The notes under the pieces were generated by a model. That model did no database searches. It had not been told where the DNA came from and saw only the letters and a program-made list of their open reading frames with translations. DNA of 64,000 nt from Gonapodya prolifera JEL478. Its lineage: Eukaryota; Monoblepharomycota; Monoblepharidomycetes; Monoblepharidales; Gonapodyaceae. Positions 1 through 10,338 of this stretch are shown piece after piece. The stretch lies in assembly GCA_001574975.1 (NCBI GenBank), contig KQ965822.1:124001-188000 (forward strand), read 5' to 3'. The position numbers and the translations under genes were made by a program. Within the stretch, counting starts at the first letter, position 1. The number at the start of each line of letters is the position of its first letter.

Positions 1-64
1 CTTTCACGTCACAGATGTCTCCACCCCTACATGCGGTCACACCTCCGAGGACGCGGGACAGTCC

Positions 65-876
65 TTATGCTGCATCGCTCATTTCCGTTTCTCCGTCAAA
101 GACAGCGAGCATTATATCAAGGTCGGCGAGGGTGAAATCAATAGCGGACCGTTCTTCATCTTCCGATTCATCCAAATTTGGCGGCTCGGCAATAATAATG
201 GCCGGACTTACAGGGCAAATGCGCAATATCATCGTCAAGTGCCGGAAAAACACAAGCTGTTGGCATAAACTCACCCGTAGATGTGTAAAGTGGTTTTCTG
301 GTTCCTCAATTTGGGACCAGTCATGATTTTGGTTGCAATTGGGTTGCGTCTCATGTTGGACCTCATAGCGGCAGCGCTGAAAAGAGCACGAATGTGAGAG
401 GCACCAACAAAAAAAATTCTGTACTGGCGCACTCACCTGTCGGTAACGATGTTAACACGTGAATAGCCGTGCTCGTCCCACCTGTGGAAATATTAACAGC
501 AGCGGATACGTCGTTATCGACTTGCTGCTTTTCGTGAGCTCCCACCAGCCACGCACGCCAAGAGATGTCCTCGCTTGATTCGTATCTCGCTTTCAATGTC
601 AACTTACCCGTGAGCCAATGAAATCTCGATTCCCGGAAGTGAAGCCCCAACGATACCCTTTTCGGTTGGGTCTGAGAGGAGAATCTCCATGATGGCTCGT
701 TCATGGCGCTCAACCGAGTCTTTTTCTCCCGTGATTCGTGGAATTTGGACTTCAACCGGGTCGGACGAGCGGGAAGCGAGAACGGCTTCGTCGTCGGTGT
801 CCTCCGAAGACACCACGGACGGGATGAAGACAGCCGTAAAGGTAGCCCGAGTTGTGGTGGATGTTGCCGTAGACAT
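65..876 (-). CDS. Small unknown protein, four exons, about 185 aa
   Basis: I do not recognise this protein. Four exons join in frame on the minus strand: 608-876, 437-481, 275-376 and 65-206. Each intron has a GTAAGT or GTGAGT donor and an AG acceptor (126, 60 and 68 nt). The ATG at 876 begins MSTATSTTTRATF and the stop is TAA at 65-67. The N-terminal third is Ser/Thr-rich, the middle is mixed and charged, and the C-terminus is acidic (DESEDEE). No signal peptide or membrane segment is visible. The 269+45+102+142 nt total gives an open frame of 186 codons, which supports the model, because any single wrong join would hit a stop. Its neighbour downstream on the plus axis is an alpha/beta hydrolase on the same strand, 88 bp away. 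Function unknown. Confidence 0.6.
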
Positions 877-963
877 GAAAGCTGTTTGGATTTGTTTGGA
901 GGTGAAATGAATGTGAGCAATTGGAATGAGTCACTTGTACCATATACAATGGCACTATTCAAT

Positions 964-2285
964 TCAAGTTTCATTCCCTACTTTCCTGTGAGCCAAGAAA
1001 TCCAATATTACCGAAGAAGTTCTTCCTCCATCGGAAGTGTAAAGACTTCAGCGACGAGAGTAAGTAGATCATTTATCTTGCAGTAATGTGAAGTTGGGAA
1101 CTGTCTGGCTTACCTGTGGCCGACTTCTCTGAGAATCTCCAGTGAGCTTCCTGTGATGGCATTATGGATTGTTACTCCCAGAGATAAAGCAAGAATGCGA
1201 TCTTGGTCCCCATGGATAACAAGCACCCGAGGCGGCTGGTTTGTGCGTGCCGGGACGTCGTGGACGTTTGCACTTGCTAGGGTTCTTGAACTCAGAAGTG
1301 GAAGCTCGTCGAAGCAGTCGAACTTCTTTGCAGCTTTTAGTTGCAGGTCTGAACTCCAACTCATGAGAGAAAAGCTGGGAACAGAGAAAGGCGTTAGACT
1401 CACTCACAACGAAATCTGGTCGCAAGTGCCGAGTGTCATATCTGAAACGCTCCACGGCTTCAAAGTCGCCGAAATTCTCGTTGAAATATGTGTCGCTCAC
1501 ACCAAGCCGCCCCTGTCCCAGCTGGAAGTGCCACTGCGCTTCCTCGGGGGTTTTGTTGCCACTCTCCACAGCCAAACGGCATTCGGTCTGCAAGTTTCTA
1601 AGTGCAGCATGATAAGAGTCGTCACCACTCCGAGGGACCGGTGAAGAGCAGCATATGATGATATCCGTCAAGTTCATAGACTGCGCCAGTCGTGGATTGA
1701 ATCGTTTCGATTCTCGTTGGAGGGACAGAGCTGCTGCCATCGCGATCTTGCCGCCCAAGCTGACACCCACAAGGGCAAAGCCGCGGCCACCGGCCCAGCC
1801 AAGATGTTGTGCAAGCTCAAGCGTATCATGCGCCATATCCTCAACTGAAAACGGTGGATCTCCTCGTGGAAGTTTTGATTCGTCCATGCCGCGATTGTCG
1901 AAAACCGCAACGGCAGTGTGCCGGGCAAGAACTGGAGCAATCGACGTTAAAAAGTCCTTTTTAATCATGGATCTGTCGAGTTCCATTTATCATTTATTAG
2001 GACGAAACCGAATGATGGAGCAGATCAGACAGACACCCACAGACCATTGACCATAATGATGGGCGGAATCAAGTAATCCTTTGACGTTTCGCCCAAAGTA
2101 GTGAAAGCAATCCGAGCTCCATCTCTTGCTGTGAAGAATCGAGCTTCCGGAAACGGTTCGCAGAAAGGATTGGCCGTCGAAAGCATTTCGCGGAAGGACG
2201 CAATCGGAGAAGCGAATCGTTTCAGATGATTTGATGTCCGACTCGCCAGTTGCGCACTGAGAGTGATCGGTAAGATGTGATTCAT
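964..2285 (-). CDS. Alpha/beta hydrolase fold protein
   Basis: Probable serine-nucleophile hydrolase (esterase, lactonase or related; substrate unknown). Four exons: 2041-2285, 1408-1972, 1114-1325 and 964-1045, giving 367 aa. After the first splice the protein reads VNGLSMIKKDF, a typical strand-3 loop. The nucleophile elbow is GVSLGGKIA (GxSxG) near residue 150, the acid Asp lies in VIHGDQDRIL, and the His in REVGH at the end of exon 3, so the Ser-Asp-His triad is complete and in the usual order. The last exon (SLYTSDGG... ending KVGNET) supplies the C-terminal helix that follows the catalytic His in this fold. No signal peptide, so probably cytosolic. I chose the ATG at 2285 because it opens the frame after upstream stops; an ATG slightly downstream is possible. 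Confidence 0.85.
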
Positions 2286-2405
2286 TTGTTGTTCGGTCCA
2301 ATTATTCAGAATCTGAGTTATTTACAGTCATTACCTCCATAAACAGTAGATTGCATTATGCCCAATGAACCCGCAGTGCCAGAGAGTGCATAGACCGCGG
2401 ATGGT

Positions 2406-4638
2406 TCAAACCTTGATCCAAACCTTGCCCTTGCTCGCAACAACTCGCTCCCAGGTCGCAAAGAACAGCCCTCCCACATACATGGCGCCTCCAAACATCA
2501 TAGCGGGAATGAAGTTGACGTGTAGAATGTTCCCGCTGCTGTCGGAGGTGGTGTATGCGTCGATGATTGCCCCTGCGGTGGGGGAGCCAGCCATGAATCC
2601 CGAAACCCAACCCAGTTGGAGCATCCTGCACGATATGGAGTCTCCGATAAGCTATTTGACACAGCGGAAAAGTCTGGGCGGAGGGCTCACCCCAGAGTTG
2701 TTCCCAGTCCCTGCGTGCCAAACGCAAATGCAGCTGAGACGGGGAGCAGGACGATGAAGCCACCCGAGAACGCTCCAAACGCGACGCTGAACACGATCAT
2801 CATTGGCAGTGATGTTCCTGTGAGAGTCCATAGCACGAGAATTGAAAAGGCTGGGACTGCAAAGGATACCATGACCTATCACGACACGATTAACGTCAAA
2901 CACGTCCGACAATTGCACCGTCCTCTATTGAAAAGAGCATTCACCATATTGAGGTGCCCGACTTTATCGGAAAGAAGACCAGTCAAGATGCGGCCGACAC
3001 CAGCCGTGGCGTTCATCAGCGCCGTGAGCTGAATTGGCGACGTTTGTAGACTGTGACGGTGTCCGAATTACGCCTGGCGGGAACTCACCATGGCACCAAT
3101 CTCCTTAGAGTATCCTTGATCAAATGCATACTCGCTTATGACTAGATGGTAGTGGCAAATTGAACAATGGACTTTTGGGGCGTCTCATGCAAAACTCAAT
3201 ATTTTACTCACAGTGGAACGGCAAGAAGTACGGCCAGGCAATGAGGAATCCCATCGCCAAAAGCCGCAGAAAGGTTCCCGAACTAAACATCTTCCAGTCG
3301 AGGAAGGGTCCGCGAGGTCGCACGACCGCGCCAGGGGGGAGGCGGAGGAGGAGGGCGGACGATGCCAGAACTAAACGTTCGAAATGGGTGTCATAAACGG
3401 TGGCCTATGGACCCCGGCCCCGTCGTGAATGAAAGCTTACCAGCAAATGTGACGAATCCCGTGACCCGAAGCGCCCACTGCCAGCCTAGATGGTCCAGCA
3501 GAGCTTGGCCCATTGGACCCAACGCCATTCCTCCAAAGCCGCCGCCCGCTGCTGCAATCTGGTAGAAAATGAACAGTTTGATGGTCACAATCTCAATCGG
3601 CGATGCGAGCGGGATTTACGCACCCCAACTGCTGTCCCTCGGCGTTTGAGAAACCACGACGGTGTGATGGCCGCGGACGGTACCCAGGCGAACCCAGCCT
3701 TTTGGTCCAACAACAAAGGCGGTCGTCAACTGTTGCAGCCATTGATAACTCGAATATCCCAACTTCGGATGACTCACCCCGATGCCCGTGATGATCCCGT
3801 ACGTCAAGTACAAATGCCACACCTGGGTCGCAAAACTCGCGAGAACAAGTCCTGTCGTCATGAACGCGGTCCCCAGCAGAGCGGTGTTTCGGGGGCCAAT
3901 CTTGTCGCTTACTCGACCTCCAGCAGAGCCAAAGAGCATTTGGCATCCGGCGCCGACGGAGCCGATGAATGCGAGCTGTGGTGGAGGAAGGGAGTGGTGT
4001 GTGGTTTTGGAAGGAAATGATTTGAGGAGGGAGAAAACGTACCTGGAAGTTTGTCGCGCCGGGGAAGTACTGCTCGTAGTAGAATTGGCGTTGGTAGACA
4101 CCCCATGCGGAAGGCAAACTGCCGATAGATTGGAACTTTCACTTCTAGACTGAAGGCTCAAGATACTTAAAATAGAAGGTTCGACTCACCCGACGCATAT
4201 GAATGTTATCATGAATACGGCATAGACTGAAATGGGCGAATTTCCCTCAGTTTTCAAGATGAATCCGGACGGAGTGAAAGCACTCATCCTCTCAGCTCAC
4301 CAATGACCCAACCATATCTGAGCAGTCGGAGAATGTATCAGAAATCTGGAACGACCGCAAAGAAGGGAGTGACGAGCAAGTACTCACCCTCCATCGGGAA
4401 TCACATAAGGCGGAGGTGCAAATAATATGGCATCCCCCTTCCGCTCTTCCGTACCAAGAGTGAGGACCGTTATCCCGGCCTTATCGTCGCGTTCGCCAGG
4501 ACTGTCGTCACTCTCGATGCGACTTGGGCTCTCTAATCGAACATCAAGAGGCTGTTTCTCGACATTCTCGTCCGACAGTGGGGCGGCAATGTGTGTCCCG
4601 TCCAGCTCCGCTCCATTTGTTCCACGATTGGAGGTCAT
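2406..4638 (-). CDS. MFS transporter, monocarboxylate-porter-like
   Basis: Membrane transporter of the major facilitator superfamily, resembling fungal monocarboxylate (MCT/Mch) permeases; substrate unknown. The N-terminal cytosolic tail from ATG 4638 leads into the family motif PPYVIPDGGYGWVI across an intron. Exons at 4388-4638, 4301-4317 (17 nt), 4190-4226 (37 nt), 4043-4118 and from 3975 down are clear. Further exons carry FIGSVGAGCQ, AAGGGFGGMALGPMGQ, the C-terminal-half segment LLAMGFLIAWPYFLPFH, TAGVGRILTGLLSDKVGH (a loop-type motif), and a final exon GMLQLGWVSGFMAG ending KVWIKV. About twelve hydrophobic segments can be counted, as expected. The join between GPKGWVRL (near 3680) and AAGGGFGG (near 3553) is uncertain. 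Nine or more introns make this one of the most fragmented genes here. Note the two micro-exons. Confidence 0.85.
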
Positions 4639-5614
4639 TGAACAAACCTCGCCGCAGTGCCAAGCTCTTGATTGGTCCCTGGTGAATCCGTTTTTTTCTG
4701 ATTCCGATCCGACGCTCAACCACCGCTTTCTGCCCCACAGACACACGTATCCACCAAGGCAGAGAGAAAGTGTGGTATCGGCCACAGCGGTACTGGCGAG
4801 ACTTTACGGAACAGTGTGCAAAAGAGGTTCCGGGGTCCGGCTAATTGAATACCCTGGCTGAATGATGTACCTGGAGCCAAAGAGCTCACGCGTACGTACA
4901 TTGGTTGCATAAAGAGTCTAATCGACAGAGTTTAATCGACGAAGTTATCGCGGTGCTCCGTTAGCAACGCTACCACCTAATTGAACACTCGAGGTGACAT
5001 GCATTGGGAGCCTCAGTACAGACTCGACTAACCATGTCCAGCCAGAATTTCGATATCCACAGAACGTCAATCGATGCCGCCAATCCGACGCGCTCTCCTG
5101 CATCGCAGAAGCTGAGGGTTGTGTCGCCCGGAAACTGCAGAGAGCTATTGATTCTCGGGTTCCCCCGCTTCTTTTGACGTCACGCGGCGGTTCCTCTGTA
5201 CATTGGAATCCACGCTCCAGACACGAAATATCAGCGAATTCACCTCTGCAAACTTAACCCCCGAGTTTGAACGGCAGAGTACGTCACAGAATAAGGCTTC
5301 GAACACATCCAAATCATGCCAGGGAACGCGGAAATGGCGGGCAGGAGTGGTGCACGAATTGTTACTCTTCTCAACTAATGATACAGCAGGGCCCGTTCGC
5401 TTTACTATTACCGACTATGGGATTGTAGGGCACTGGCTGAGCTTCACATGCTTTTGGTAATATTTCGCCAGCTATGTTCGGGAACATAATGAAAGTCTGG
5501 ACGTCACGGGAAGACAGTCGACACCAATTACGTTAACGCACCGTTTTGGGGGCCTTCTCAATAATTTCGGCACTGCTGTGTCAATTTGTTTCCCACCATT
5601 CCTTCAACCGCCAT
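4639..5614. other. Intergenic stretch
   Basis: Between the start of the transporter gene and the stop of the next minus-strand gene. Short open frames exist, but none continues across plausible splice sites or resembles a known protein. The first part presumably holds the transporter promoter. I see no repeat or RNA gene in it. Confidence 0.5.
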
Positions 5615-6156
5615 TCATTGCACATTCACTGAGTATTCCCTTTTGGCACCAGGCATTGTGGCTGTGTGGGCAGCGCGCTTCTCGACGTTGACGATTTCCA
5701 CCAATCCCTCCCAGGAGTCGAGGTTCCTCACTTCCGCGGGGAGGTTATGGAACGGATGAAGGGCGGGCCATCAAACAGACGACAGTCCCCATCGGGTATT
5801 AGGAAATGACAGCAGCATGAACTAATGCGGGCAATAGAGGGCTTAGTTGATGGCAGGCGACACATACCTCCGGATTGGGTTGGTGGAAGGAGGACTTCTA
5901 GCTGCACTGAGTCGACAACGGCCGCGGCATTGCTTGTCTGGCGGGCAGGCAATGGTGGCGCTGCGGGGCCGATGGTGAAGGGCGAATTTGCAAAATGGAG
6001 AGACTGAATCACATGACCCCCGTTAAAGGAGGTAACACGGGTGAGGGTGGGTGGGCAAAAGGGTGGAGACGTGGCAGGGGCCCGCGTCTGAAGACCAGAG
6101 GGGGTCGCCGTGCCAGCAATGGACGTGGGATTTGCTGGCGTGTTGCTGTTCGACAT
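5615..6156 (-). CDS. Small unknown protein, two exons, about 134 aa
   Basis: Unrecognised. Exon 1 (5868-6156) starts with ATG at 6156 (MSNSNTPANPTSIAGTATP) and ends at a GTATGT donor in phase 1. Exon 2 (5615-5730) continues as VRNLDSWEGLVEIVNVEKR and stops at TGA 5615-5617 after REYSVNVQ. The 137-nt intron ends in CGGAAG. The N-terminal half is Pro/Ser/Thr-rich and probably disordered; the second half (VVDSVQLEVLLPPTQSG onward) is amphipathic and looks folded. No signal peptide. The join is supported by frame continuity and by the change to clearly non-random composition after it. Function unknown; it could be a small complex subunit, but nothing identifies it. Confidence 0.55.
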
Positions 6157-7056
6157 ATCTTAACGGAGTCTCCTTGCGAAGGCGAACGACCAGTCCGGGA
6201 AGTTCGGGAAGGTGCACCAGATACCATTATTCGTTCACCAACTCGAGAATTTATTATTGGTTCCAGTATTGTGACATTACCTTCTCTCAATATGAGCGGT
6301 CTACGAAAGGTTCGATCTCCACTGACTGGTCTTCGAAGCTCAATTCCGAAGAAGAAACTATTGCTCCGTGTGTCACGGAATGCCATGGGCTAGCTTCTAT
6401 ATGTTTATAATGCACGGATCATGCACCGAGTATGTGGCGCCTGCCATATGACATATTTCTTCTCCATCAGCTACTCGAATGCATCATCGTTCCTTCCCTC
6501 ACCCACTCTCACATTTTTGCTTTCTGCAATGACCAATCACAAAACACAGCTTGCTAATCGCTTTATATGTACTTTCGCTCAAGTCTCAACTTCGTTTTGC
6601 AAATGCATACGTCACATCACCCAAGGCTTCTTTTCCTGCGCTTTGCACTGAATTCTAATTTTGATCCTTCCTCACCGAAGAAGCACCATATGCCTATTGT
6701 CGATCTTCGTAGTTCCTATCGTACAAAGATAGTCAAATACCTCGGCGGAGCAAACGTCATCACGACACATACCCCTGTCGCTATGGCACAGCATGGGAGT
6801 TGAATCTCCGTGATTGAGGTTTCGTGACAAGCACAACCATGGCTGATCTTCTGGTGCAAACACTAAGCCCACTCAGCACAGCTATTTGAGTTGGGAAACC
6901 CGGTTGTCTTTGATCTTGTGAAGTTCGGAGAGCAAATCAACGTCTGCAGCTGTATCCGAAGAAGTAAACCATATTCTGTTTCAATAAACAGTCATCTGCA
7001 TACTAGCCCATAGAAAGTCAACCGCTAGCGTTAGTTCCCTGCAACTCCATCGCAAT
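6157..7056. other. Intergenic stretch
   Basis: About 0.9 kb without a supported gene. A minus-strand open frame from 6386 overlaps the start of the small gene at 6156 and may be upstream leader; it has no recognisable domain. 6400-7000 is AT-rich with no ORF worth calling and would hold the 3' flank of the MYND gene. Confidence 0.45.
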
Positions 7057-8387
7057 TTAATACTCTGAGAATCGAATACACCACTTCTTGTGGTCCTTCC
7101 AGTCCCCCTTCTGACATGCAGCACAGCAATACCGCGCGACACCACACTCAGAACATCTCTTGAGCTGCGAGATATCTCTGCCCCACTTCGCCGTCTTGCA
7201 TTGTGGATTTGAGCACTCCACAGCTCCCGAGAGGGACTTAATTTCGCCCTTTTTAAGGAGCGCGTTCTTGGGCATAAGGGTCAGCTGAGAGAAACACGGC
7301 TGTGCGAACGCCTCTGGTACCATTGCGTTAACAGATTGTAGCACGTCATTGAGCCCATAGATGTTGTTCCGGATTATTTTGTCTCTGTAATCAAGTTTAA
7401 GCTGGGCTTCGAGCTTCTTCGCTTTCTTGTGATTCAAAGTGGCGTCGAGGTGCTTGACCAGACTTTTCAAATCTGAATTGATGGGGTCGTTCCTTGGAAA
7501 GTGCTGCACAAACTCCTCTCGTGGAACAGCACTAAATCCATTGCGGAGAGCATTGCCTAAACATCACATCACGGTTCTCTTCATTCCATCACCATTCTGC
7601 AACTCCCACTCCGTGCCAAAGTAGCCCAACGCCGCGTAGATGACGTTCCGCCACACTTTCGGACCGCCCATGCGCCACGTCCTTGCAGGAGTGTCCAGCA
7701 TGGTAGTTTCGTTGAGAAACTGCACCGAGAACAGAAATGCTGCCTCTCTTTGCGGCAAAGGAAAGCAGGGCTCCACATGCTGTGGTGACAAATGACCCTG
7801 CCGAGACTGCTGGATTGCAAGTCGGGTCTTGCGCGAAATGGTGTTGGCATCACCTGGGTAGGACAGGCTCAGTTGTTCATAATCAATGATCCGCCGTTTT
7901 CTAGGTTGAGAAAGTGCGCGAACAATGTCAGGTAGGCATGCAATGGACGAGTATCGCTTACAGACTCCCAGCAAGTTTTCCATCCCAGGACCCCGTCTTC
8001 CGCGTCATTCTCTGCAAGGCCCATCATGCTGTGCGCCACCATCATCCTCTGATCTTCATTATACCCCAATACGAATTGCTTTACAGCGGCTTTCTCCAGC
8101 ACCCCAGGAACGGGACGCTCTGGTGATACCAGGGTTTGGAGGATGCCCATCGAAACCTCTGCAGAAGATCGTGCAAGTATGCGAAACGGCTCCGTGAACA
8201 TCATCCCTATGATTTCGTTGCCCGGTACTGCCGCTGAGAGCCCAGAGAGCTTTAAGGGATTCTGGTCCTCTGGAATCATTGGTGGCCTGGGTCGTTCCAC
8301 ATTTTGGCTGCTGCCAGATTCTTCGGCGCCCGTGAGGGCGCTCTGAGTCTCGTTCCTGGTCGCACTTCCTTTTCTCCTCTGGCCCAT
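7057..8387 (-). CDS. MYND-type zinc-finger protein
   Basis: Protein of roughly 400 aa with a C-terminal MYND zinc finger, normally a protein-protein interaction module. The ATG at 8387 gives MGQRRKGSATRNETQ. The body is helical and hydrophobic (IIGMMFTEPFRILARS, AVKQFVLGYNEDQRMM). The finger, at the end of the last coding block (7057-7509), has paired ligands in CSNPQC, CSECGVARYCCAAC and HKKWC, the complete C-C-C-C-C-C-H-C pattern. Two joins are irregular. Leaving exon 1 near 7945, the good GTAAGC donor does not keep frame with the block beginning RKRRIIDYEQ. Between 7564 and 7510 the two blocks share one frame but are separated by an in-frame TGA, bridged only by a 36-nt GT-AG interval. Stop at 7057. 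Substrate and partners are unknown. Confidence 0.75.
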
Positions 8388-8645
8388 TGTGGATTGGTGA
8401 CCACGACTGATGTCCGGAATCAGCCCCAATCAGCTGCGTTCCTCGATAAGGAGGAAAATGAAGTCGACTTCCGAGCGTTTTCTCTGGTGCGTTGGAAGGG
8501 TTGGGGAAGGCTGACGATCAATAAGCTGTGCACAAATAACAACTACAGAAGGTATCTCTTTTGTGATGAATAATAGATGGGTTTCTCGAGCACCGATACG
8601 ATTCATTCAACGTGTTCCCTGTGGCATTCTTCTTGAACGTTATAG

Positions 8646-10207
8646 TTACAGGAAGCTTTTACTCCTCTCCAGTAAGTCGCCACTGGGTTTCGAAAGCACC
8701 TTCTTCTTCGGAAGCTGGATTGTGTGACTTTTCTCCAGGTACAGCATACTTCCGACGAATTCATTGTCGGACCGTGTTGGGTCCACCTTGTACGTTGAAA
8801 GATCCTTGATGCCTTGTGATTCAAGGACCCACGAGTCGATGGTGAGGTTGCCCTAGAACCGAGTAGAAGAAAGTATGTGAAGAGTAGGGGTGTAGCATTT
8901 CCATGTGATTCGTGAACTTACGGTGTATTCGGTGGATGGTTGGTTGACAATTACGTAAATGGCGTCAGCGTCTACGATTGGAAAAGAAAGGAATCAAGAC
9001 AGTGTTTCAGGGGAGCGGAGATCGTGTAAAGTAAGAAGTGGAAGACTCACGAATGTCCGGTTTCATGCAAATTGCAGCCATTCCGCTCAAGCGATTCTTG
9101 ACAGCTGCCGTCCAGATTGGGTAAAGAGGCTGAGCCGAGGTTTTAATTGTGAGTAAAGTTTAGATTGGATTAACGTGCAGCGTGCGTTCGCATACAACGT
9201 GTGCTCACCCAAATACCGTTGACAGCAACTCCGTGCTCTCGTAGTTCCTCCGAGTGTCCCAGGACTTGAAGAGACACTAGAGTAGTCCATAGCGTTTACG
9301 ACGTTCGTCAATGTCATCCGTATCGCTGGACCCACTTCCATATTTGGCCATGGTGTAGGCCGTTCTTCCTCCAATGGCTTGGGCATTGAGCGTAATGGGA
9401 GGACACATGTTGACAACGTGACTTGTGAGGCAAATAAATATTGAATATTGATTTATCGTTAAATATTTTGCAGCAATTGCACTCACGGGTTTCTGCCTCT
9501 CTTCGCCGATGCAATGAGATGGGGAATGCAGTGCTTCGTAACGAGCCTATCAGCAACCGCGTTGAGTGTTATAATCCAATGCTTCGCCAGATGCTTTACA
9601 ATCAAGCATACCAAGTTCCTCTCAGATTGATTTGGTTCATGAGGTCGAACATCTTGGAGTCCGTCTCAATTGTTGGTGTAAGACCTACCCACATCTCGCT
9701 GTAAGTTGTGACAACAGCAATATGGCGACTCTTAGAACTCACTAATTGCAGACGCATTGTTCAAAAGAATATCGATCCCTCCAAACGTTTCCACAGCTTT
9801 GGCGACTGCTGCGATAACCTGTTTCTCGTCTCGAATGTCACAGGGAACGGCCAGGGACCCAGACGCTCCGTTGTCGAGACAATCCTGCGCTGCTGAGTAG
9901 ATGGTGCCGGGCAATTTGGGGTGATTCGCTTGGGTCTTTCCTGGCGGTGAATTATGAATGCTGTGTAATGTCCTTCCATCCGACATTCATTGGGATCGCG
10001 CTGCATCTCTCACCTGTAATGACCACATTACATCCTTCACGGGCGAAACGAATCGCTGTGGCGAGTCCGATGCCGCGAGATCCGCCCCTTCATTGTGAAT
10101 CGATGGAAGTGGCCGACAACGGGAGCGAACGCACGTCAAGGTCACACCGATTTGCTGATTTGCGAGGTTACTTACGAGACAAACACGACTTTGCCTTTCA
10201 TCGACAT
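8646..10207 (-). CDS. HSDL2-like short-chain dehydrogenase, copy A
   Basis: NAD(P)-dependent short-chain dehydrogenase/reductase close to the SDR domain of hydroxysteroid dehydrogenase-like 2. About nine short exons. Exon 1 (10176-10207) encodes MSMKGKVVFVS and is followed by the nucleotide-binding motif SGGSRGIGLA (exon 10014-10087). Later come VPCDIRDEKQV, the NNASAIS block, PTIETDSKMFDLMNQINLRG, KHCIPHLIASAKRGRNP, HVVNMCPPITL and the active-site YTMAK (YxxxK). The end is GNLTIDSWVLESQGI and SKSFL, with TAA at 8646-8648. It lacks the C-terminal SCP2 sterol-carrier domain of animal HSDL2 and has no obvious PTS1 tripeptide. All recognised splice positions match those of the plus-strand copy at 21980-23630, so the two are paralogues. 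Faces the zinc-finger gene head to head. Confidence 0.88.
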
Positions 10208-10338
10208 CGCGTACACTTTGCGTCGGGTTTGATGGTTCCGATTCCCGACACACCGCCAATTTGACCTCATCCAACCTCACTAACTACGTGGATCTTTCAA
10301 TCCTCTAAGAAATATCTTTTCCAGAAGTTATTGCTAAA
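10208..10338. promoter_or_regulatory. Short divergent intergenic region
   Basis: Only about 130 bp separate the ATG of the minus-strand SDR from the first ATG of the plus-strand zinc-finger gene, so the two probably share regulatory DNA. No TATA box is evident. If the zinc-finger gene really starts at the internal ATG near 10510, the shared region is about 300 bp. Confidence 0.4.

Noticed and set aside
437-481. A VNIVTDSAAAM peptide resembling hAT transposase catalytic motifs
   Set aside because: The rest of the protein has no hAT domain, zinc-finger BED or dimerisation region, and the exon structure fits an ordinary small gene.
363-974. A 203-codon minus-strand frame spanning the first unknown gene
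   Set aside because: It crosses the splice sites of the four-exon model in the wrong frame; only chance openness explains its length.
4178-4195. GGTTCGACTC, resembling a tRNA T-arm
   Set aside because: It lies across a transporter intron donor, and no matching acceptor, D-arm or anticodon stem is present around it.
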